64,000 nucleotides of DNA from Bradyrhizobium nivariense (GTDB lineage Bacteria > Pseudomonadota > Alphaproteobacteria > Rhizobiales > Xanthobacteraceae), in NCBI RefSeq assembly GCF_029846715.1, contig NZ_JARVWW010000022.1, forward strand, positions 62,001 through 126,000. Reading direction: 5' to 3'. This document shows, piece after piece, positions 58,771-64,000 of the stretch. A model generated the notes under the pieces. That model made no database searches and was not told the origin of the DNA. It saw only the letters and a program-made list of their open reading frames with translations. A program made the translations under genes and the position numbers. Each line of letters starts with the position of its first letter. The first letter of the stretch is position 1.

Positions 58771-59976
58771 CTATTCGCTGACCACACCCTCGGACAGGTC
58801 CCAATCGTTGCCATTGAATGTCTGGACATACAGCGTGCGGATGGGCGAATAGTCAGTCGGGGTCATCCCGAAGGCAACGCCCGGCAGAAAGGCTGGAGCT
58901 ACGACCCCCTTCAGGCTCGTTGCCTGCTTGAGCAGATTTTCGCGCGTCAGCTCGTCGCCGCAGTTCTCCAGAATGCGCCGAAGGACCACGGCCTGTGACC
59001 ATGCGGCGAAAGCATAGAAATTGTCGGCAGCAACATTCGGGAGGTACTTTGCACGGAACTCCTGAAACTCCTTCACGGCCGGGTCATCGGACCATCTCGG
59101 AGCACTGAGATCCTTCGAATACACGGCCGCAACGATCCCCTTCGACGCTTCGGTACCGGCGGCCTGCAGAACCGGCAACGACGCCGAAACGCTGGCGAGA
59201 ACATGGAGCGGCTTCCATCCAAGCTCTGCAGCTTTTTTGATCGCCTGCGAGGTCGCTTTGCCCAGAGAAACATCCAGAAACGTGTCTGCGCCCGACTGCG
59301 AAAGTCTCACAATCTGTGCATCGATGGACGGCTCGGTCAGATCGTAGGACAGCTCTGCAACGACGCTTGCCCCGCTTTGACTCGCCAGCAGCACGTCCTT
59401 GAAAGATTTTGTGAAGTCCCGGCCAAAGTCATCATTTTGATAGAGGATTGCAACCTTCGCACTGGGCTTCATCTGGAGAACGTATTTTGCGTCGATGCGC
59501 GATTCCGTCGTGTAGAGAGGAAGCCCAGGCGTGGTCCAGGGGAACTCCTTCGGATTATTCCACCTGCTCGCTCCGGTGTTCAGCAAGATCTGCGGGATGT
59601 GCTTCGCGTTCAGGTACTTTTGGACTGCGAGCTGGGTCGCGGTGCCGAGAGACCCTGCAAAACCGAGCACCTCTTCCTGCTCCACGAGTCTTCGCGTCGC
59701 CTCCACGGTTTTCGGCGGGCTGAACGCATCATCCTCGGAGAAGAAGCTGACCTTCCGGCCGTTGATGCCTCCCTTCTCGTTCACCATGCGAAAGTAGGCT
59801 TCGTAGGTCCGGCCAATGATGCCGTTGATCGAGGCGGGACCGGAATGTGGCATCGTCTGACCGATCTTGATCTCGGTGTCGCTCGCACCGGGGTCGTACG
59901 TCTTCGGGCCAGCTATTGCGCACGAGCTCCCCGCTCCGATCGCGATGAATAAGGCAAGCCATGTCCGTTTGCTCAT
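58771..59976 (-). CDS. Liv-type substrate-binding protein of the beta-oxidation-like operon
   Basis: A 401-residue type I periplasmic binding protein. Signal peptide: RTWLALFIAIGAGSSCAIAG. The mature start has YDPGASDTEIKIGQTMPHSG, then INGRKVSFFSEDDAFSPPKT, VLGFAGSLGTATQLAVQKYL and KVAILYQNDDFGRDFTKS, closely paralogous to the protein at 45257. ATG 59976 follows GGGAGGGAGAG. No permease is adjacent, so it presumably delivers ligand to a Liv-type channel encoded elsewhere, perhaps the one at 35121-38455. Last gene of the operon. Confidence 0.9.
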   Translation of the reverse strand: MSKRTWLALFIAIGAGSSCAIAGPKTYDPGASDTEIKIGQTMPHSGPASINGIIGRTYEAYFRMVNEKGGINGRKVSFFSEDDAFSPPKTVEATRRLVEQEEVLGFAGSLGTATQLAVQKYLNAKHIPQILLNTGASRWNNPKEFPWTTPGLPLYTTESRIDAKYVLQMKPSAKVAILYQNDDFGRDFTKSFKDVLLASQSGASVVAELSYDLTEPSIDAQIVRLSQSGADTFLDVSLGKATSQAIKKAAELGWKPLHVLASVSASLPVLQAAGTEASKGIVAAVYSKDLSAPRWSDDPAVKEFQEFRAKYLPNVAADNFYAFAAWSQAVVLRRILENCGDELTRENLLKQATSLKGVVAPAFLPGVAFGMTPTDYSPIRTLYVQTFNGNDWDLSEGVVSE

Positions 59977-60051
59977 TGATCTCTCCCTCCCCGTTTTTTT
60001 GCCTTTGAACATGGATAAGCGTGCTCCGCCCTTCGCCCATCGAGCCTGGTC

Positions 60052-61710
60052 TCAGGTGCCGGGCCTGTGATCGAGGAGGTGCCCGCCACTGGAAGCGAGC
60101 CGCTTCAAGAGGCCCGCAGGCCTGAAAGCTTCACCGCACTCATTGTGAAGGGCGCCAAGCCGGTCGTAGATGAACGCCGGTCCAACGCGGTCGGCCCAGT
60201 ACACCGGTCCGCCCCTCCAGGTCGGCCAGCCGTAGCCGTTCTGCCAGACAACATCGATGTCGCTGGGGCGAATGACCACGCCTTCTTCGATCAACTTCGC
60301 GGCTTCATTGATCATCGGGAGAATGAGACGATCTCTCAGCTGCGCGTCTGAAAAGGTTCGTCGCTCGATTCCGTGGTGCCTTGATGCGGCTTTGAAGACC
60401 TCGATGCCTTCCTGGTCGAGCCGCGGTGCTCTGCTCGACGGATCATACGAGTAATAGCCCTTGCCCGTTTTCTGGCCCAGCCTTCCAAGCTCGAACAAGC
60501 GGTCGATGATGAAGTCCCTACCGCCAGTTGCCAGACGGAACCGGTAATTGAGTTCAATGCCGCCGGCCATGTCCTGAAGCTCAAAGGTGCCCATCGGAAG
60601 CCCAAACTCGCGGAGCACCCGGTCGATCTGATCGGGAAGCGCGCCGTGCAGCAGCAATTCGCCGGCCTGCCGCTCCCGGGCGATCATCAGACGGTTGCCG
60701 ACGAACCCGTCGCAGATTCCGACCAGTACCGGTACTTTTCCGAGCCGCTTACCCAAGGCCATCGCGCGCATGATCGTGCGGCCGCCCGTTCTTGGGCCTC
60801 TGACGACCTCGAGCAGCTTCATCACGTGGGCCGGGCTGAAGAAATGCAGACCGATCACGTCGCCCGGCCGTTTCGTGGACCCGGCGATTTCGTCGACATT
60901 GAGGGTCGAGGTATTCGTCGCTAGCGTTGCGCCCGGCGCACAGTAGCGATCGAGTTCGCCGAAGATCCGCTTCTTGAGAGCCATTTGTTCGTAGACGGCT
61001 TCGATGACCAAATCCGCGGCACCGACGGCGCTGATCTGCGTCTCGCATCTCAGCGCGGCCATGCACCCAGAGACTTGCTCTCGGGTCATGCGACCGCGCG
61101 ACACGGACGTCTGGAACACCTTGGCGATCTGGGCGCTGGCTTTCTCCAGGGCGCCCGCATTCGCATCGATGAGCAGGACTGAGATCCCGGCCTGCAGCAA
61201 TGCAATGGAAATGCCGCTGCCCATGGTGCCGGCTCCGATGACGGCCGCGCGCTGGACCTCCGGAGTGGCTTCGTCCGACGGCAACCCGGGAACGATCGAG
61301 GACTCTCCCAAAGCAGCCCGCGCGTATCTCCGGGCCGCTTGGGCAGCTTCGGTGGTAAACGTCAAAGCCGCAGTCCCGTCCGCTTGCTGGAAGAAAACCT
61401 CGACCGGATCTCCGATCTTGAGGTCGAAGACGTCGCAGTCGAGCAGCGCCGTCGGAACGCGCGGACCTTCTTCCAATTCCACGATCGCAGCCGCCGTCGA
61501 GCGCTTTGCGTTGCGAACGATGGAGAACGAATAGATTCGGCCTCGGCCGCTCGCGACCTTCAGCTCAGTCGATGCGCTGCCGCACAACGGGCAGAGCGGC
61601 CGGGGATAGAAGTAAGCCTTGCCGCAGGAGCGGCATCTGCCGACAGCCAACTTGCCCTCTGAAGCCGCCTGCCAGTAAGGGTCCAACCCGTCCAGAACGG
61701 GAGCGATCAT
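60052..61710 (-). CDS. Fusion: zinc-ribbon/OB-fold (DUF35-like) domain plus 3-hydroxyacyl-CoA dehydrogenase
   Basis: A 552-residue protein with two parts. Residues 1-125 match DUF35-type acyl-CoA-binding partners: Zn ribbon CRSCGKAYFYPRPLCPLCGS (Cys26, 29, 40, 43) and an OB fold (GRGRIYSFSIVRNAKRS). From residue 155 there is a full 3-hydroxyacyl-CoA dehydrogenase: NAD loop VIGAGTMGSGISIALLQAG, active-site GLHFFSPAHVMKLLEVV, and two C-terminal helical domains (VLVGICDGFVGNRLMIA and GYGWPTWRGGPVYWAD). DUF35 proteins normally partner SCP2-type thiolases or aldolases, and such a gene lies directly upstream. ATG 61710 is chosen within the thiolase 3' end. Confidence 0.85.
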   Translation of the reverse strand: MIAPVLDGLDPYWQAASEGKLAVGRCRSCGKAYFYPRPLCPLCGSASTELKVASGRGRIYSFSIVRNAKRSTAAAIVELEEGPRVPTALLDCDVFDLKIGDPVEVFFQQADGTAALTFTTEAAQAARRYARAALGESSIVPGLPSDEATPEVQRAAVIGAGTMGSGISIALLQAGISVLLIDANAGALEKASAQIAKVFQTSVSRGRMTREQVSGCMAALRCETQISAVGAADLVIEAVYEQMALKKRIFGELDRYCAPGATLATNTSTLNVDEIAGSTKRPGDVIGLHFFSPAHVMKLLEVVRGPRTGGRTIMRAMALGKRLGKVPVLVGICDGFVGNRLMIARERQAGELLLHGALPDQIDRVLREFGLPMGTFELQDMAGGIELNYRFRLATGGRDFIIDRLFELGRLGQKTGKGYYSYDPSSRAPRLDQEGIEVFKAASRHHGIERRTFSDAQLRDRLILPMINEAAKLIEEGVVIRPSDIDVVWQNGYGWPTWRGGPVYWADRVGPAFIYDRLGALHNECGEAFRPAGLLKRLASSGGHLLDHRPGT

Positions 61711-61723
61711 CTGCGACACTTGC

Positions 61724-62893
61724 TCACTCCGCTGCGAGAATTGCGGTCCCAGCGACATGCTGGCCGGCCATTGCGCCGCCCGTGCCATGCGCAAGTACCC
61801 AGTCGTGATTCTTGACCTGAACGGCGGGATGCGCCTCACCGCGGCACTGGCGCACGGCCTCCAGCAGCTTGGTCATTCCGCCCTTGTTGCCGGGATGATT
61901 GCTGCAGAGGCCCCCGCCGTCGGTATTGAAGGGCAGCCGCCCGACGCCGGAGATCAGATTGCCATCGGCAACGAATTTTCCGCCCTCGCCTTTCCTGCAA
62001 AACCCCAGGTCTTCCAGTTGCACGACGACCGTTATCGTGAAGCTGTCGTAGAGGGACGCATAGCCGATATCTGCGGGCGACACGCCGGCTTGTTCGAAAG
62101 ACGCCCTGCCCGACTCCACGCCCGCCGAGGAGACGATGTCAAACCAACCGCCATTAGTATGCTTCAAGGACTCGCTGGCGCCGGCCACGCGCACGCGTGG
62201 TCTCTTCAGCGACTCGGCTATTTCCTTGCGAGCCACCACGATCGCACCGCCGCCGTCGGTCACGACACAGCAATCCATCCGGTGTAAGGGATCTGCGACC
62301 ATGGGCGAGTTCAGCACGTCCTCCACGGTCACAACCTTCCGCAGCAGCGCATGCTCGTTGTGTTGGGCATGATGGGAGGCGGCAACCTTCACCCAGGCAA
62401 GCTGCTCAGAGGTCGTGCCGAATTCATGCATGTGCCGCCTGGCAACCATCGCGTAGCCGTACATAGGCGGAATCGGTACCGGCGGTAAGAATGGCAACGC
62501 TGGCATCGACTTGAAATCCACACCTGCCAAGCCTGTCCCGCTGGCGGCCGCCAGCGGGCGATCGGCGAGGGTTATCAGGGCTACGTTGCATCGCCCCTGC
62601 GCGATTGCCTGCATCGCGTGGTGAAGGTGCAGAATGTATGACGAGCCTCCCGTTTCCGTGCTGTCGAGATATCGGAGTTTTCTGAGGCCAATATATTCGG
62701 CGACCGACATGGGCCCGAGGCCGGGGGCATCGGCGCCGCAGAAGTACCCGTCGACGTCATCGAGGGACAGTCCAGCATCGGCAAGCGCGCCCAAAGCGAC
62801 ATCGGCGTGCAGCTTCGCTGAGGAAATGCCGTCTGCGCGGCGAGTGGGATGTTCATAAGCGCCAACGATGTAGCAGGCGTGCTGACCGCTCAT
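61724..62893 (-). CDS. SCP2-type thiolase-like protein (thiolase or retro-aldolase)
   Basis: A 389-residue thiolase-fold protein of the lipid-transfer/SCP2 group. The N-terminus has ACYIVGAYEHPTRRADG and LADAGLSLDDVDGYFCGADA. At the nucleophile position it reads STETGGSSYILHLHHAM, with Ser-Ser where classical thiolases have Cys. The C-terminal motif is FNTDGGGLCSNHPGNKGG. Members with this pattern paired with DUF35 domains include retro-aldolases of steroid side-chain degradation (Ltp2). The start overlaps the enoyl-CoA hydratase stop (ATGA). Either C-C cleavage by aldol chemistry or thiolysis is possible. Confidence 0.83.
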   Translation of the reverse strand: MSGQHACYIVGAYEHPTRRADGISSAKLHADVALGALADAGLSLDDVDGYFCGADAPGLGPMSVAEYIGLRKLRYLDSTETGGSSYILHLHHAMQAIAQGRCNVALITLADRPLAAASGTGLAGVDFKSMPALPFLPPVPIPPMYGYAMVARRHMHEFGTTSEQLAWVKVAASHHAQHNEHALLRKVVTVEDVLNSPMVADPLHRMDCCVVTDGGGAIVVARKEIAESLKRPRVRVAGASESLKHTNGGWFDIVSSAGVESGRASFEQAGVSPADIGYASLYDSFTITVVVQLEDLGFCRKGEGGKFVADGNLISGVGRLPFNTDGGGLCSNHPGNKGGMTKLLEAVRQCRGEAHPAVQVKNHDWVLAHGTGGAMAGQHVAGTAILAAE

Positions 62894-63711
62894 GACTTAC
62901 CAAGCCCTTGCAATGCCGGTTCGGCTGCACCCGTCGCATTCGGCTCACGCTTTCTGTCAAGAAACTCGCGTATCCGGTCGCGGCTCTTCAGCGCAGAGCC
63001 GGTCATCAGGGCTGTCATCGTCTCAGCGAAAAGTCCCTCCGCGGCAGACATCTCGCCGATGCGGGCGATTCCGTTGATGATGGCATAGTTGGAGGTGGGC
63101 AGATTGGCCGCCACGATCTTGGCTAGCTCGAGCGCACAGTCCAGCCCCCTGCCGGCGGGAGCGGTTCGGTGGCCAAGGCCAAGTCGAATCCCCTCGTCCG
63201 CGTCGAAACGTCGGCCGGTCAGCATCATTTCCACGACACGCCCTGTCCCGATAATCCGGGGAATACGAACCGAGCCGCCGCCGCCGAGGAAGATGCCGCG
63301 TTGCCCTTCCGGCAGTTGGAAGAAGGTGGAAGGCTCGCAGATACGAATATGAGTGGCCGCCGCGAGCTCCAGTCCGCCTCCGATCACTCCGCCCTTGAGG
63401 CAACTGATGACGGGAATGTCGCCATATTGAATGAGGTCGAACGTGCGGTGCCAACCACGCGAGTGGCGGATGACTTGTTCAGGCGTGCGGTTCTTGCTGA
63501 TCAGCTCCGCGAGATCGAGCCCGGCGCAGAAGTGCTCGCCTGCGCCCTGCAGGATCACCACGGCGGCGTGCTCCGGCGGCGAGGCAAAGAAATCTGACAG
63601 CGCGTCAATCGTCTGGTCGTTGAGGGCGTTGCGCTTGTCGGGACGATTCAGCGTCAGAATTGCGATGTTATCGCGATACTCGATTTCAAGGGGATTCATA
63701 GATGATAACAT
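62890..63711 (-). CDS. Enoyl-CoA hydratase/isomerase family protein
   Basis: A 273-residue crotonase. The oxyanion-hole segments are LQGAGEHFCAGLDLAELI and CLKGGVIGGGLELAAATHI. IRICEPSTFFQLPEGQRG and IFLGGGGSVRIPRIIG (where Glu normally guides water addition) follow. It hydrates an enoyl-CoA to a 3-hydroxyacyl-CoA; in hydroxycinnamate pathways relatives cleave feruloyl-CoA to vanillin and acetyl-CoA. ATG 63711 (or 63699). It lies eight bases after the synthetase stop. Confidence 0.88.
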   Translation of the reverse strand: MLSSMNPLEIEYRDNIAILTLNRPDKRNALNDQTIDALSDFFASPPEHAAVVILQGAGEHFCAGLDLAELISKNRTPEQVIRHSRGWHRTFDLIQYGDIPVISCLKGGVIGGGLELAAATHIRICEPSTFFQLPEGQRGIFLGGGGSVRIPRIIGTGRVVEMMLTGRRFDADEGIRLGLGHRTAPAGRGLDCALELAKIVAANLPTSNYAIINGIARIGEMSAAEGLFAETMTALMTGSALKSRDRIREFLDRKREPNATGAAEPALQGLGKS

Positions 63712-63719
63712 TGGCTGTC

Positions 63720-64000
63720 CTAGTCGACTCGGATGACGCTCTCGTTGGGATGATCGGAATACAGGCGGACTATAGCGGCGGCGCGGTTCGAATGGACCGC
63801 TTTCGCGTTGATGTTACCTTTGGCCGTGACCTCCCCACGATCGAAGGACGGCGGCTCGGCCAGAAGGAGAGCTCGCCTGACATGCATGCTGGTCGCGCCA
63901 TGTGTCTTGTTGAACGCAATGAGCGCGTCTCGAATTGCGGATTGCATGACGGGCGACTGGATGATTTCCTCTGCCGAGACTTCCGGCCGCTCAATAAACT
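63720..64000 (-). CDS. AMP-forming acyl/feruloyl-CoA synthetase, C-terminal part (cut by window edge)
   Basis: The last 93 codons of a longer gene whose start lies beyond 64000. The frame reads AIRDALIAFNKTHGATSMHV, RRALLLAEPPSFDRGEVTAK and GNINAKAVHSNRAAAIVRLY. This tail, in which ExTxKGxxNxxAV carries the catalytic-Lys loop, is the form found in feruloyl-CoA synthetases. It lies immediately upstream of the enoyl-CoA hydratase gene and probably provides its CoA ester. Assignment to feruloyl-type rests on the C-terminus only. Confidence 0.65.
   Translation of the reverse strand, partial: FIERPEVSAEEIIQSPVMQSAIRDALIAFNKTHGATSMHVRRALLLAEPPSFDRGEVTAKGNINAKAVHSNRAAAIVRLYSDHPNESVIRVD

Noticed and set aside
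1..64000. tRNA, rRNA, CRISPR arrays, phage genes, replication origin
   Set aside because: I looked for cloverleaf-like GTTCRA loops, regularly spaced repeats, and cas or phage structural motifs and recognised none; a dedicated scan could still find a missed small RNA.

Overview
The window is high-GC alphaproteobacterial DNA, most likely Bradyrhizobium or a close Nitrobacteraceae relative. The clues are an mdc/mad malonate locus of rhizobial type, an Irr-like Fur protein, several branched-chain-type (Liv) substrate-binding proteins, and numerous GntR, IclR, MarR and Rieske-oxygenase families. All assignments come from reading motifs; no database search was possible.

Region by region. 1-7.9 kb is gene-poor and full of wreckage: a MarR regulator, an internal groEL fragment, an intact FAD-dependent 2-hydroxyacid dehydrogenase, a frameshifted Spy/LTXXQ protein, a small LexA-type HTH protein, a PIN-domain toxin-antitoxin pair, and remnants of an AsnC regulator and an NHL-repeat protein. 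7.9-13.8 kb holds a single-base-frameshifted GntR regulator divergent from an HMG-CoA lyase / family III CoA-transferase / NMT1-type ABC transporter operon. 13.8-22 kb is a complete malonate locus: mdcACDEGBH, divergent from madL-madM-gntR, with a readable promoter, repeated operator-like motifs and a 22-codon leader ORF before madL.

22-58 kb is an accessory catabolic region. After a decayed MFS transporter come LigB-type extradiol dioxygenase, Rieske oxygenase, NmrA-like and thiolase genes. They are divergent from a LigJ-like amidohydrolase and a RidA protein. A ferredoxin-type reductase with a PNPOx-like protein lies divergent from a second Rieske oxygenase. A long minus-strand run follows: three tandem RraA/LigK-like proteins, a second LigJ-like hydrolase, an acyl-CoA ligase translationally coupled to an Irr-like regulator, a complete Liv-type ABC transporter, and a cytochrome P450. 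Beyond it are an orphan binding protein, a third Rieske oxygenase that lacks one predicted iron-ligand histidine, an SDR, and IclR, GntR and TetR regulators. GST and quinone-oxidoreductase genes follow, then a dead 3-hydroxybutyrate-dehydrogenase-like gene and an IclR gene split by an IS630 element. 58-64 kb is a beta-oxidation-like operon: an acyl/feruloyl-CoA-synthetase C-terminus cut by the window edge, enoyl-CoA hydratase, SCP2-type thiolase, an unusual OB-fold/3-hydroxyacyl-CoA-dehydrogenase fusion, and a binding protein, with a convergent MarR gene.

How it may work together (inference): Rieske/P450 enzymes would hydroxylate or O-demethylate an aromatic acid, the LigB-type enzyme would open the ring, LigJ-like hydratases and LigK-like aldolases would release pyruvate/oxaloacetate-type products, and Liv-type transporters would import the substrate. 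A shared GTCC-N3-TGG motif beside an AT-rich stretch occurs near the ring-cleavage, P450 and Liv promoters and is a candidate common control element. The substrate is unknown.
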